This document shows, in pieces, positions 55,890 through 64,000 of a stretch of DNA of 64,000 bases. Position 1 is the first letter of the stretch. Each line of letters starts with the position of its first letter. Location of the stretch: contig JBBCGS010000005.1 of the NCBI GenBank assembly GCA_037200125.1, forward strand, positions 248,001-312,000, given 5' to 3'. This DNA is from JADGHX01 sp037200125 (GTDB lineage: Bacteria > Pseudomonadota > Gammaproteobacteria > Steroidobacterales > Steroidobacteraceae). The notes under the pieces were generated by a model. The model was not told the DNA's origin. It ran no database searches and saw nothing but the letters and a program-made list of their open reading frames with translations. A program made the translations under genes and the position numbers.

Positions 55890-55929
55890 GTACGCATACC
55901 CAGCGGAGAGCTGAGCTGCGGCGAGCAGC

Positions 55930-56217
55930 AGAGTCTGAAGAACTTCTCTGAAATCGCTCGTTGGTGAGCGCGGCGCCGGGGTGTGCAAGCGAAGGGGTCG
56001 AGGGAGAAATGACAGGGGGCTGTCAAACGTGAGGCCGTGCCATCAGAACCATGTGTCGACGCCACTTTTGGCGGCGCCGATGCGGAGCGGTGAGCAGGAA
56101 AATCAGCGTTGGCGTCGAGTTTGACAGCCCCCTGTCATTTCTCCCTCGACCCCTTCGCTTGCACGCCCCGGCTTCCTGATGCCGTCAGGGTGATTTCAGA
56201 GAAGTTCTTCAGACTCT
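55930..56217. repeat. 288-bp inverted-repeat element
   Basis: Arms of 99 bp (55930-56028 and 56119-56217) flank a 90-nt centre. Outer 26 bp match perfectly and inner 53 bp match with one difference; between them each arm has 20 nt that do not match the other arm, and each holds its own small hairpin (CGCTC-GTTGGT-GAGCG left; CCTGA-TGCCG-TCAGG right). The inner arms contain GACAGGGGGCTGTC. The right end is 4 nt from the RpiR stop codon. No transposase or ORF inside. Possible MITE-like element or large structured terminator. Confidence 0.85.
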
Positions 56218-56221
56218 ACTG

Positions 56222-57154
56222 CTACACGCGCTTGCTGGCGAGAACCTCGAAGGTCTGCTGAAGCGTATCGACGGCGCGATCATAGTCAGCGAGCGCGAGC
56301 GCGGCGATGAGTGCATCCACCACGCAAAGCTGCGCGATGCGGCTCGTCATGGCCTCGGTCCGGAACGTGGTCTCGCGCGCCATCGTGTACAGCACGATGT
56401 CCGCATAGGCCTGAATGGGTGAGCGGCCGTAGTTCGTGATGCAGATCGTGCGGGCACCCGCTTGCCTCGCAAGCTTGGTGGACAACAGCGTCTCGTGAGT
56501 CGCACCCGAGTGCGAGATCGTGAGGACGGCGACCTTGGGCCCCGTCTTCGATGCGCTGATCGCCTGCACGTGCGAATCGATCACCACCTTGGCCTCGAGG
56601 CCGATGCGAAGCATGCGGTAGTGCGCGTCTTCGGCAATCGGCGCGGAACTGCCGATGCCGTAGATCTCGATCCGATCGGCGGAGCGGATCGCCTGCACGG
56701 CGCGCGCCATCGCGCGGGCGTCGAGCACGGAGAGGGTGTCGCGGAGCGCCTGCACGCCGGCATGGAACACCTTGCGACAGACCGTCTCGATGTCGTCCTG
56801 CTTCTGCAGGTCTTCATGGATGAACTGCACCGGCTGCACGAGGTCCTGCGCCAGGGACAGCTTCAGCTGCTGGAACCCCGTCATCTGCAGCTGCCGGCAA
56901 AAATTGATGACGCTGCCTTCGCTGGCGCCGGTGGCTTCCGCCAGTTCCGTGACCGACATCCCCATGACCGCTTCGGGATGCTTGGCGATGAAATCCGCGA
57001 TACGCCGGGCCGTCGTCGGCAGTGAAGCGGCCTGGCTGCGAATGCGTGACAGGACACCGACGATCGGCGCGGACTGCGCGGCGTTCGGGCGACCCCCCTG
57101 CGCGACCGCCGGCGCACGCGACCCTTTGCGCGCGCTCCCTTTTGCTACTGCCAT
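56222..57154 (-). CDS. MurR/RpiR family transcriptional regulator
   Basis: 310 residues from the ATG at 57154, picked for the GAGGAG ribosome site 6 nt upstream. N-terminal HTH (LPTTARRIADFIAKHPEAVM, SVTELAEATGASEGSVINFC) and a C-terminal SIS domain (IEIYGIGSSAPIAEDAHYRM, VAVLTISHSGATHETLLSTK). RpiR regulators sense sugar phosphates or related metabolites, including amino sugars. It begins 10 nt after the racemase stop, so both share a transcript with the broken TBDR gene. Likely controls local uptake or cell-wall recycling functions; targets not visible. Confidence 0.88.
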   Translation of the reverse strand: MAVAKGSARKGSRAPAVAQGGRPNAAQSAPIVGVLSRIRSQAASLPTTARRIADFIAKHPEAVMGMSVTELAEATGASEGSVINFCRQLQMTGFQQLKLSLAQDLVQPVQFIHEDLQKQDDIETVCRKVFHAGVQALRDTLSVLDARAMARAVQAIRSADRIEIYGIGSSAPIAEDAHYRMLRIGLEAKVVIDSHVQAISASKTGPKVAVLTISHSGATHETLLSTKLARQAGARTICITNYGRSPIQAYADIVLYTMARETTFRTEAMTSRIAQLCVVDALIAALALADYDRAVDTLQQTFEVLASKRV

Positions 57155-57164
57155 CGACGTCTCC

Positions 57165-57797
57165 TCAACCGAGCGCAAACTTCGCGGCCGCCCGGGCGTG
57201 TGCCTCCAATGTATCGGTGACCGGCACCTCGATGGCGTCAGGAGGGATCAGCATGCCCAGCTCGGTGCAGGCAAGAATAACCGAGTCCGCCCCATCGAGG
57301 GTCGCTTTCCGGATGATCCGCAGCAGCCGCTCGCGGGACGCGTCGCGGACGATGCCGTTCATGAGCTCGTCGTAGATGACGCCATGAACGATGTCGCGAT
57401 CGCTCTTGTCTGGAATGCGAACATCGAGCGCGGCGCGCAGCAGGTGATCGCGATAGAACGCCTGCTCCATGGTGTAACGCGTGCCGAGCAGCAGCGGCGC
57501 CCGGCAACGGCCGGTTTTCACCGACTCGGCCGCGACATCGATCAGGTGGAGCAGCGGAACGCGCAACGCCGACGCCACCTGCGGCGCCACTTTGTGCATG
57601 GTGTTCGTGCAGATGAGCACGCAATCCGCGCCGCCGTCTTCCAGCCACTTGGCCGCCGCCGCGAACTTCTCGGCGGCCAGGTTCCACTCGTCACGGTCGA
57701 TCGATTGCTGGATCTCGTCGATGTCGAACGACCACAGCAGCAGGCGCGCGCCGTGTCCAGGCCGAGCGGCGCGCAGCCCCTCCCTGCGAATCACCAT
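57165..57797 (-). CDS. Aspartate/glutamate racemase family protein, N-terminally short
   Basis: 210 residues. Contains both catalytic cysteines of the family (CVLICTNTMHKVAP and SVILACTELGMLIPP) and HLIDVAAE. The usual start, a Gly-rich GLIGGMSWES strand and about 40 residues, is missing: the first family-like residues are ARLLLWSFDIDEIQ. The ATG overlaps the TBDR-remnant stop (ATGGTGA), so the gene was probably fused to this position by the same rearrangement. Activity is doubtful without the N-terminal substrate loop. Confidence 0.75.
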   Translation of the reverse strand: MVIRREGLRAARPGHGARLLLWSFDIDEIQQSIDRDEWNLAAEKFAAAAKWLEDGGADCVLICTNTMHKVAPQVASALRVPLLHLIDVAAESVKTGRCRAPLLLGTRYTMEQAFYRDHLLRAALDVRIPDKSDRDIVHGVIYDELMNGIVRDASRERLLRIIRKATLDGADSVILACTELGMLIPPDAIEVPVTDTLEAHARAAAKFALG

Positions 57798-58315
57798 CGC
57801 AGCCCGACGTTGACCTGCACCATCCGCCCGATGATGTCGTACTGGGTCGGGTCGTATCCGAGCGAGCTGTACGAGTAGTGCGACCAGTCGGGCAGCGAGT
57901 TGAAGACATTCGCCACCGCCACCGATGCATAGGATTTGCCGAGGAGCGTATTCCCCGCACCCATCGCTGCGCCGATCTCAACTGTGGCACTGAGATCCGC
58001 CAGCCAGAAGTTCCCGAGATGGCGCGTGTTAGTGCCCCATTCCTGGTAGTCGAGATATCGACCCACGTAGCGGCCCGCCACGGAAGCCGAGTACGGGCCG
58101 TTCTTCCAGCCAAGCGCCAACGTTCCGCGCCACTTCGGTGACCACGCAAGCGTGCTCGCACGACTGGTCATGTCGACGACGGCGGCGTCCGGCGTGAGCT
58201 GCGTGTCGTACTTCTGCGTGTAGCTGAGCGAGACGCGAGGGGTCCACTGACCGAGCGTATTCCGCAGCGAGTAGTCCGCGTTGAAGTCCACGCCGGCTAC
58301 ATCGATCTCGCCCAC
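57791..58315 (-). pseudogene. C-terminal remnant of a TonB-dependent receptor
   Basis: About 175 residues from VGEIDVAGVDFNADYSLRN to the terminal VNVGLRW: the last barrel strands only. Highly similar to the end of the M7 receptor. Signal peptide, STN, plug and most of the barrel are gone; upstream of about 58315 the DNA becomes the promoter side of a plus-strand sigma gene. Not functional as a receptor. Confidence 0.85.
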
Positions 58316-58366
58316 TAGGATGGAGAGCGTCCCGCCTGATCGCGAGAGCTCACTCGAGAGTGGTAA

Positions 58367-58885
58367 ATGCCGTTGCGCGAGGAAGCCGTCTGGGTTCGGG
58401 AAGTGTTCCGCGACAAGTACGCGGCGCTGCTTAATTTTCTCGTCACACGACTGCCACACAGAGCCGACGCGGAAGATCTGGCGCAGGAGGCCTTCCTGCG
58501 GCTGCTGCGCGTGCCGCAGGCGGATCTGATTCGCCAGCCCGACGCGTATCTCTTTCGGATCGCCGCCAACCTGGTGCTGGAGTTTCGGCTTCGTGCGCGG
58601 CGCTCACGGGTCTCGTTCGATTCGGAGTGGGCGACCTCGGCGGCCGAAACGGCGGATCTGGCGGACACGCCCTCTCCGGCCGAGCAGCTGCTCGACGCGC
58701 GGAGCCTGGAGCGTGTGATCGAAGCTCTGCCCGTCCGCTGCCGCACGGCGCTCGTCCTGCAGAGGCGTGACGGGCTCACCTACGCGCAGATCGCGCAGAA
58801 GCTCGGTGTTTCGCCGGACATGGTCAAGAAGTACCTCGCGTCCGCCATTGCACGATGCCGAGTAGCCTTGGGAGAAGAGCCGTGA
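58367..58885 (+). CDS. ECF sigma factor on the plus strand, partner of a deleted FecR
   Basis: 172 residues. Region 2: DAEDLAQEAFLRLLRVPQAD, PDAYLFRIAANLVLEFRLRA. Region 4: LPVRCRTALVLQRRDGLTYAQIAQKLGVSPDMVKKYLASAI. Intact and of the M4/M7 type. Its stop overlaps the fecR GTG (GTGA). No complete receptor is linked to it; the TBDR remnant lies divergently on its left. No promoter of the 11-14-6 type was found upstream. Confidence 0.9.
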   Translation: MPLREEAVWVREVFRDKYAALLNFLVTRLPHRADAEDLAQEAFLRLLRVPQADLIRQPDAYLFRIAANLVLEFRLRARRSRVSFDSEWATSAAETADLADTPSPAEQLLDARSLERVIEALPVRCRTALVLQRRDGLTYAQIAQKLGVSPDMVKKYLASAIARCRVALGEEP

Positions 58886-59752
58886 AGGACCATTCCGCTC
58901 AACGTTCCGCCGAAAGGATTCAGCAACTGATTGCCGAGCAGGCTGCTCAGTGGCTCGTGCGGCTGGAGGAAACCGGCGGCTCGGACGAGGAACGCGGGGA
59001 GCTTGCGAACTGGTTGCGCACGTCGCCTGCAAACGTGTTGGAGTTTCTGAAGGCGCGCGCTGTCTGGGAGGCCATGGGCGGTGCCGCTCTCGGATACATG
59101 CCCGATCAGGAAACACTGCTTCGGGAGCTTGGATCGGCGGACAGCCCCACCGTCCACGTCATGCCGAAGATGATGAACGACGAGGCGCTCGGACCTGCGC
59201 AAGGATATGAGCCGCGGCGGCACGGACGTTCCGACTCGTTTCGCGCGCGCATCTGGGTTCCGGCCGCGGCGGCGCTATTGCTTGCTTTCGGCGCCGTCTG
59301 GCTTTGGCTGCCTGCGCTCGATCCATCACGTGCCATTTACGAAACCGCCATCGGCGAGCAGAGTGGAGGCCAACTCGGGCATGAGGCCCGAACAGCCGGC
59401 GCAAGCTTCACCCGAACGCGTGCAGGTGAGCGCTGGAGAACGCGCGCAACTGGGCGCGAAGCGGCCGATCCGGACCGAGCCTGTCGCACATCCGGAACGA
59501 GCGCTCGACTGGCAGGCCCGGCGGCTGGTCTTCGAGCAGACCCCGCTGATCGAGGTGATCGCGGAGTTCAACCGCTACAGCAAAGTGCCCTTGCGCCTCG
59601 AGGATCCGGCACTCGCCGCCAAGAAGATCAATGGCGTGTTCGATGCGAACGATCGCGAATCGCTGGTGAAGTTTCTGCAAGCATTCGAGGATGTGGAGGT
59701 CGATGCGGGCAACGAGGTGGTGCTGGTGAAGCAGCGACGCGTTTACCGCTGA
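58882..59752 (+). pseudogene. FecR anti-sigma factor with the periplasmic core deleted
   Basis: The N-terminal part is normal: DUF4880 (AEQAAQWLVRLEETGGSDEE) and a membrane helix (VPAAAALLLAFGAVWLWLP) up to YETAIGEQ near 59361. The C-terminal DUF4974 (WQARRLVFEQTPLIEVIAEF, FNRYSKVPLRLEDPALA) is present in another frame. The 100 or so residues of the FecR core that should lie between are absent, so an internal deletion plus frame change is the simplest account. The translated product would keep the sigma-binding end on the membrane without a sensor end. Confidence 0.82.
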
Positions 59753-61116
59753 ATACCCTGGTAGCTGGCGATGGCCAACCCGCCCGCCACGCTGGTGAAA
59801 GGATCGTGCACCGTAACCTTGCCCGGGAAGAGCTCGTCCAACAATCGTCTCACCGCCACGATCTCCGACGACCCGCCAGTACGGATCACGAGACCAATGT
59901 GGTTCCGCTCGATGCCCGCGGCGGCGAGGACTTCGCCGATCAGATGCCGAAGCGTCTCGAGCGCCGGCTGGAGAATCTCGTCCAGCATTGCGCGCGTGAA
60001 CGGAATGGCAAGGTTGATCTCGGGAATATCCAGCACCGTTTCTTCGACCTGCGAAAGTGCGGCCTTCGCCTTGCGGATCGCCTGGAAACAGTTGTAGCTG
60101 TAGTTGTAACTGATGAGATCTTTCAGCCGCTCGAACTTCACGGCCGCGGGGCCGCCCTGCGCGATGCGCTCCACGACCTTCGATTTCGTGGCGTTCTGGT
60201 TGAGCAGATACGTGGTCGGCCAGCTGAGCAGACTGGTCTCGTACTCCTGGAACGGAAAGACGCCTTCGAGCACACGCCCGTCCACCTGACGCGTCCAGGT
60301 TTCGCCTTCGCCGAGCTCCGGAAACAGGAGCTTCGTGTAAATCATCTGGTCGATGCGGTTGCCGCCGAGGCCGGTGCCTGCGGTGGACAGCACCTGGAAA
60401 CGAGTGCCGGAGTAGCGGATGACGCTCAGGTCGAGTGTGCCGCCTCCGAAATCCACCGTCAGCGCGGTGCCCTGTGCCTGCGGCCCGGCGCGCCACAGAT
60501 AACTCAATGTCGCGGCGACAGGCTCCTCGAAAAAAGATAACCGCCGGAAGCCGGCGTTCTCCGCGGCCTCCGCAAGGCGGGACACCGCGAGCTCGTTCCG
60601 CCGCGCACCGCGCCCTTCGAAGTTGACTGGCCGGCCGACATGCGCGCGGCTGACCGGTTGCCCCATGGACGGCTCGAGTGCCAGACGCATCCGTTCGAGA
60701 ATCGGAGTGATCAGCGCCACGAGTCGATAGGCACGCTGGAATACCATGAGCCGCTCGGTGCTCGAGTCGCCAAGCAGCCGCTTCAATTCCTGGAACAGGC
60801 GTCCCATCTGCCCCCGGTCGACAAGAGGGCCGTACACCACACGCCGCAGACCACTGGCATCGCCACGCCCGCCGGCCTTGCCCAGCTCGCCGAGCGCCAT
60901 GCCTTCCTCGCCAATCTCTTCGGCGACGAGTTGGACGAGCCGGCCGCGATTCTCCTCCACGTACTGCGTAACCGCCGCGCTGCCCGTCAGCGGCGCGAAC
61001 TCGCGGTTCAGATGAATCGCCGACGGCAGGATCGGGCTGTCCCCTTCCAGCGATACCAAATGCAGCTCCCGCCCATCGAACCAGGCGACCGTCGAGTTCG
61101 ATGTGCCGAAGTCCAC
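59743..61116 (-). CDS. Hsp70 family protein (YegD-like)
   Basis: 457 residues from a GTG. Actin-fold nucleotide motifs: DFGTSNSTVAWFDG at the start, FFEEPVAATLSYLWRAG, TVDFGGGTLDLSVIRYSG near 220 and IRTGGSSEIVAVRRLLDELF near the end. The length fits the YegD group, which has a shortened substrate-binding end. The usual few residues before DFGTSN (such as IGV) are encoded upstream without a standard start codon, so the true start may be slightly earlier. A J-domain protein gene lies 1.6 kb away and may be its partner. Confidence 0.85.
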   Translation of the reverse strand: MDFGTSNSTVAWFDGRELHLVSLEGDSPILPSAIHLNREFAPLTGSAAVTQYVEENRGRLVQLVAEEIGEEGMALGELGKAGGRGDASGLRRVVYGPLVDRGQMGRLFQELKRLLGDSSTERLMVFQRAYRLVALITPILERMRLALEPSMGQPVSRAHVGRPVNFEGRGARRNELAVSRLAEAAENAGFRRLSFFEEPVAATLSYLWRAGPQAQGTALTVDFGGGTLDLSVIRYSGTRFQVLSTAGTGLGGNRIDQMIYTKLLFPELGEGETWTRQVDGRVLEGVFPFQEYETSLLSWPTTYLLNQNATKSKVVERIAQGGPAAVKFERLKDLISYNYSYNCFQAIRKAKAALSQVEETVLDIPEINLAIPFTRAMLDEILQPALETLRHLIGEVLAAAGIERNHIGLVIRTGGSSEIVAVRRLLDELFPGKVTVHDPFTSVAGGLAIASYQGIQR

Positions 61117-61478
61117 GCCGACGCCTATGGCGCCGAGGTTGCTTTGCTGGTTGTCGATGATGCGACCCGACGAAAAAGGGAGCGCTTATCCTACGCGCAG
61201 CCTACAAGCTTCTGAAAGCGCCCCCGCGATCCGGGAACAAGAGCCGCACCGCCAGCCCCGCAGCGCCGCTGCCCGAGTCGGTCTCGATCCGCGCGTGATG
61301 CACGTCGGCAATCGCTCAGGATCACGCGCTTCGTCCTGCGGCGGAAACGCTCGTCGATTGCGCCAGAAGCCTGATCGACGCCGGAGCGGTGTAGTTCAGA
61401 TGCAGCTGCGTCGAAATATGAAAGGGAATACAGCGCGCGAGCTCTCGCGACGGCCCATGGCTCGGCTAAACTCGATCT
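61117..61478. other. 362-nt gap with a possible histidine-kinase tail remnant
   Basis: On the minus strand at about 61203-61318 one reads IADVHHARIETDSGSGAAG, LAVRLLFPDRGGAFRSL and a stop, which resembles the last part of a HATPase domain (HGARIELDS..G.GLRVRVRFP). Upstream the frame is immediately closed by a TGA. A decayed kinase gene is possible; similarity is short. Confidence 0.28.
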
Positions 61479-62609
61479 ATGAAATCACTTGGTTCGAAAG
61501 CGAGCGGGGCCCGCCTGGAGCGGATGAGGGCATCGCCGAGGTGGGCGGGTGACGGCTTCCACAACTTGCACCCGATCCGGCCGGGCCTGCGTGATCCGAA
61601 CGCACCCATGCCCAGCTTGAGCGATTTTCTCTGCGGTCGAGAACGCGGCAACCCTGTGCGGCCCCTGCCCTCTTTGAATCCACTCGAGGCGTGGCGCCGC
61701 AAGCCCGACACCGAGCTCCGGGTGACGTGGCTAGGTCACTCGACGACCTTGATCGAGATCGGCGGAGTGCGTGTGCTGACGGACCCGGTGTGGGGATTGC
61801 GTGCCTCGCCGTTGTCGCTTGCGGGCCCGAAGCGCTTCCAGCCCGTGCCCGTCGCGCTGCGCGAGATGCCGCCGGTGGACGTCGTGATCATCTCGCACGA
61901 CCACTATGACCATCTCGACTATCCAACGATTCGCGCGCTGGTGAAGAGCGACGTGCCCTTCGTGACCTCGCTCGGCGTCGGAGCTCATCTGGAAGCCTGG
62001 GGCATCCCGCCGGATCGCATCACCGAGCTCGACTGGTGGGAGTCGTACGCTCTTCCGACGGTCGGCGTGCGGGTGACCGCGGCCCCATCACAGCATTTCT
62101 CGGGTCGGACGCTCAAGACGCGCAACGCGACGCTCTGGTCCTCGTTCGTCGTGCGCTCCGAGCGGCATTGCGTCTTCTTCAGCGGCGACACGGGCCTCAC
62201 GACCGAGTACGGGGATATTCGCGAACGACTCGGGCCGTTCGACCTCGCGATGCTCGAAGTCGGCGCGTGGGACCCGGCCTGGGGTGACATGCATCTTGGA
62301 CCGCGGAACGCGCTCGAGGCGGTCGCGCTCCTGGATGCCGCGACATTTCTGCCGATCCATTGGGGGACGTTTCGGCTGGCGATGCATCCGTGGGACCAGC
62401 CCGCGGAGGTTCTGTACGAGCAAAGCTCGAAAATTCGCGCACGGCTCATCCTGCCGCGACTCGGAGAACCGGTCGAACCTGCGCGCGCTTCCGGCACTGT
62501 GGAACCGTGGTGGCGAAGCGTCGACCGCCTGGACGGACTTCAGCAGCCCATCAGCCCCGAAACAACCGAAGGCAAGCTGCCGGACGCGATGTCTTTCCCG
62601 ATCGACTAG
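61479..62609 (+). CDS. Metallo-beta-lactamase-fold hydrolase (NAPE-PLD/UlaG-like)
   Basis: 376 residues; an in-frame ATG 45 nt further on is an alternative start. Metal motif HDHYDHLD near residues 140-147 (HxHxDH), preceded by TWLGHSTTLIEIGGVRVLTDPVW, the signature entry of this subfamily; further ligands in SQHFSGRT, FFSGDTGL and LPIHWGTF. No signal peptide, so cytoplasmic. Family members hydrolyse phosphodiesters or lactones. Genomic context (chaperones) does not narrow the substrate. Confidence 0.87.
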   Translation: MKSLGSKASGARLERMRASPRWAGDGFHNLHPIRPGLRDPNAPMPSLSDFLCGRERGNPVRPLPSLNPLEAWRRKPDTELRVTWLGHSTTLIEIGGVRVLTDPVWGLRASPLSLAGPKRFQPVPVALREMPPVDVVIISHDHYDHLDYPTIRALVKSDVPFVTSLGVGAHLEAWGIPPDRITELDWWESYALPTVGVRVTAAPSQHFSGRTLKTRNATLWSSFVVRSERHCVFFSGDTGLTTEYGDIRERLGPFDLAMLEVGAWDPAWGDMHLGPRNALEAVALLDAATFLPIHWGTFRLAMHPWDQPAEVLYEQSSKIRARLILPRLGEPVEPARASGTVEPWWRSVDRLDGLQQPISPETTEGKLPDAMSFPID

Positions 62610-62724
62610 AGCGGTCCGGCAGCGCCGACTCCAGGTCGATGCCGCGAGAACCCGAGAGCACCGGCGATTCGAGGGTCGCGGCAATTGGAAACGTTTCGCA
62701 CGGCGTCGCGTAGCGCATTTCGAA

Positions 62725-62740
62725 AGGGTAAAGTTACCCT
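62725..62740 (+). repeat. Inverted repeat at the ribosome site of the J-domain gene
   Basis: AGGGTAA-AG-TTACCCT, perfect 7-bp arms, ending 1 nt before the ATG at 62742. A hairpin here would hide the AGGG ribosome site; as DNA it is a compact operator. Confidence 0.6.
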
Positions 62741-62741
62741 C

Positions 62742-63956
62742 ATGAGCACCCCCGCTACGCCTTCCCTCTTCGATCCGCCGTCCGGCGGAACGTCATTGAC
62801 AGAAGCCCTCGCTCGCAGCAAACCCGCCAACAAGGCTCAGCAACGCTTTCGAAAGCTCGTGACGCAAATCGAGCAGCAACGCGAACGACTGAAGCAATGG
62901 GAAGACTATCCGCCGCGCTACAACCAGCGAGTGTCGGGGGAACTGGCGCCACTGCAAAAGAAGCTGCGTGACGCGCGCAAGCAGATGGCGCTGCTCATTG
63001 ACGAACTGCTCAGCATGCCCACGCGCGATCGCCGCCTGGGAAAAGTGCAGCGTTTGAAGCTGCAGCAGCTGATCACACAGCTCGTCGAAGACCTGCTGCA
63101 GGAGTCCGATGACGAAGCCCTGAAGGCCTTGCGAGACAAGTATCAGGAACCTGTCGACGAAGAAGATCAGCTGCTCCGGATGGAGGTCACGCGCGAGATC
63201 CTGCAGGGCATGACGGGGCTCGAAATCGACGACGATCATGCCGCCCGCAGCCCCGAGGAGCTGTTCGAATACGTTCGGCGCACGATGCAGGAGCGAAGTG
63301 ACGACGCGGGCCAGGCCGAACCGCGCCGGGGGCATGACCGCGAGGAACACCTGAACGCTCAAACAGCCGAGGCGCGGGCCGAGCGTGAGCGGGCGACCAG
63401 ACAGGTCAGTCAATCCCTGCGGGATGTGTTCCGGAAGCTCGTCAGCGCTCTGCATCCGGATCGTGAACCGGATGCGGCCGAACGCCAGCGAAAAAACGAG
63501 CTGATGCAGCGGGTGAACCGCGCTTACGAAGCCAACGATCTATTGACTCTGCTGGGCCTGCAGCTGGAGATCGAGCAGATCGACACCGCGCACCTGTCGT
63601 CTCTCTCGCCGCAGCGCCTTGCGCAGTACACGCAGATCCTGCGCGAGCAGCTCGCGGATCTGGGAGCTGAGCTGGAGCGCGCCATGCAACCTTTCGTCAT
63701 GGCAATGGGCGGCGGCGGCAGTCGCCTCACACCCGCCGACGTGGATCGGCAGTTGAGCGCCGACATTGCGCGGATGCGGATCACCTTGCGACATCTGCGC
63801 GAGGACCTGGACGCCTTTCGCGATCCCGATCGATTGCGCAGACGCCTCGCGGAATATGAGCTGGATGCGTCCGACCCGTTCGACGATCTGGAAGAGCTTG
63901 CGAGCGCGATGCGCGACTTTCAGCGCGGGCCGGGGAGTCGCAGATCAGGCCGGTGA
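62742..63956 (+). CDS. J-domain containing protein
   Basis: 404 residues from the ATG at 62742 (MSTPATPSLFDPPSGG), preferred to one 57 nt upstream because that start precedes the inverted repeat and ribosome site. Long charged helices at about 25-200, then a J-like segment VFRKLVSALHPDREPDAAER with HPD at 238-240 and QRVNRAYEANDLLTLL, followed by more helix. Resembles the group of J proteins in which the J domain is central within coiled-coil sequence. Probably stimulates an Hsp70, with the YegD-like protein as nearest candidate. Confidence 0.8.
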   Translation: MSTPATPSLFDPPSGGTSLTEALARSKPANKAQQRFRKLVTQIEQQRERLKQWEDYPPRYNQRVSGELAPLQKKLRDARKQMALLIDELLSMPTRDRRLGKVQRLKLQQLITQLVEDLLQESDDEALKALRDKYQEPVDEEDQLLRMEVTREILQGMTGLEIDDDHAARSPEELFEYVRRTMQERSDDAGQAEPRRGHDREEHLNAQTAEARAERERATRQVSQSLRDVFRKLVSALHPDREPDAAERQRKNELMQRVNRAYEANDLLTLLGLQLEIEQIDTAHLSSLSPQRLAQYTQILREQLADLGAELERAMQPFVMAMGGGGSRLTPADVDRQLSADIARMRITLRHLREDLDAFRDPDRLRRRLAEYELDASDPFDDLEELASAMRDFQRGPGSRRSGR

Positions 63957-64000
63957 GTGAGAGAAACGCGCGACGGGTCTACCGCTGAACCGCGACGCGT

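Noticed and set aside
1..64000. Lasso-peptide biosynthesis cluster
   Set aside because: No B-type protease, C-type cyclase or precursor-like small ORF was recognised; only the uptake and cleavage side is present.
1..64000. tRNA, rRNA, integrase or transposase genes
   Set aside because: None was recognised. Rearrangements here seem to be among the repeated modules themselves rather than driven by an element visible in the window.

Overview
The window is about 64 kb of GC-rich Gram-negative DNA. TonB-dependent outer-membrane receptors (TBDRs), FecR anti-sigma factors, Tat signals and SD-led, tightly overlapping genes point to a proteobacterium, most likely a gammaproteobacterium of the Xanthomonadales/Steroidobacter kind. 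The genus is a guess. Almost everything from 1 to 59.8 kb is one theme repeated: ECF sigma factor, FecR anti-sigma factor, TBDR with an N-terminal STN signalling domain, and usually an exported S9 (prolyl-oligopeptidase-type) peptidase.

Layout, with modules read right to left on the minus strand: M1 (6739-1: sigma, FecR, TBDR, S9 cut by the window edge); M2 (14177-7055: frameshifted sigma, FecR, TBDR, S9); M3 (19120-14309: sigma, FecR, TBDR, no peptidase); an XRE regulator with a palindromic operator (19.3 kb, plus); M4 (26521-19697: complete); a scar at 26.6-28.4 kb holding pieces of an S9 gene, half a sigma gene, a whole FecR and an Lrp stub; a tandem pair of Tat-exported phosphoesterase-like proteins (28.5-31.6 kb, plus); a FecR core-only protein (31.7 kb); M5 (36850-32581: sigma, frameshifted FecR, TBDR); M6 (46045-37154: sigma, FecR, TBDR, S9 and an M61 aminopeptidase); a solo S9 peptidase (46.3-48.5 kb) with its own promoter; M7 (55777-48596: complete); a 288-bp inverted-repeat element; an RpiR regulator, a truncated amino-acid racemase and a TBDR stub (56.2-58.3 kb); a plus-strand sigma with a deleted FecR (58.4-59.75 kb); and a right flank of Hsp70-like, metallo-beta-lactamase-fold and J-domain proteins.

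The main discovery is a promoter code. Upstream of both the sigma gene and the TBDR gene in six of the seven modules, and upstream of the solo S9 peptidase, there is an 11-nt element, exactly 14 nt of spacer, and a hexamer of the form NTCNNN (once GGTATC). The 11-mer and hexamer match within a module and differ between modules: M3 GGTATTCACTT/CTCTTT, M4 GGTGTCYAMTT/GTCATA, M7 RGTGCCCGAWT or close/CTCATA. M3, M5, M6, the solo peptidase and one orphan site share the CACTT/CTCT family. This predicts which sigma drives which operon, suggests positive autoregulation of each sigma, and makes the region look like a set of partly insulated peptide-uptake regulons.

Inferred function: a TBDR imports a peptide (or peptide-like compound), receptor occupancy signals through STN to FecR and then sigma, and an exported S9 peptidase (with M61 in M6) processes the cargo. 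The sigma/FecR/TBDR/S9 arrangement resembles that beside lasso-peptide isopeptidases, but no lasso precursor, B or C protein is visible, so scavenging of foreign peptides is the conservative reading. Eight single-base homopolymer length changes break five genes, clustering at 37.4-41.1 kb. They may be sequence errors or real decay.
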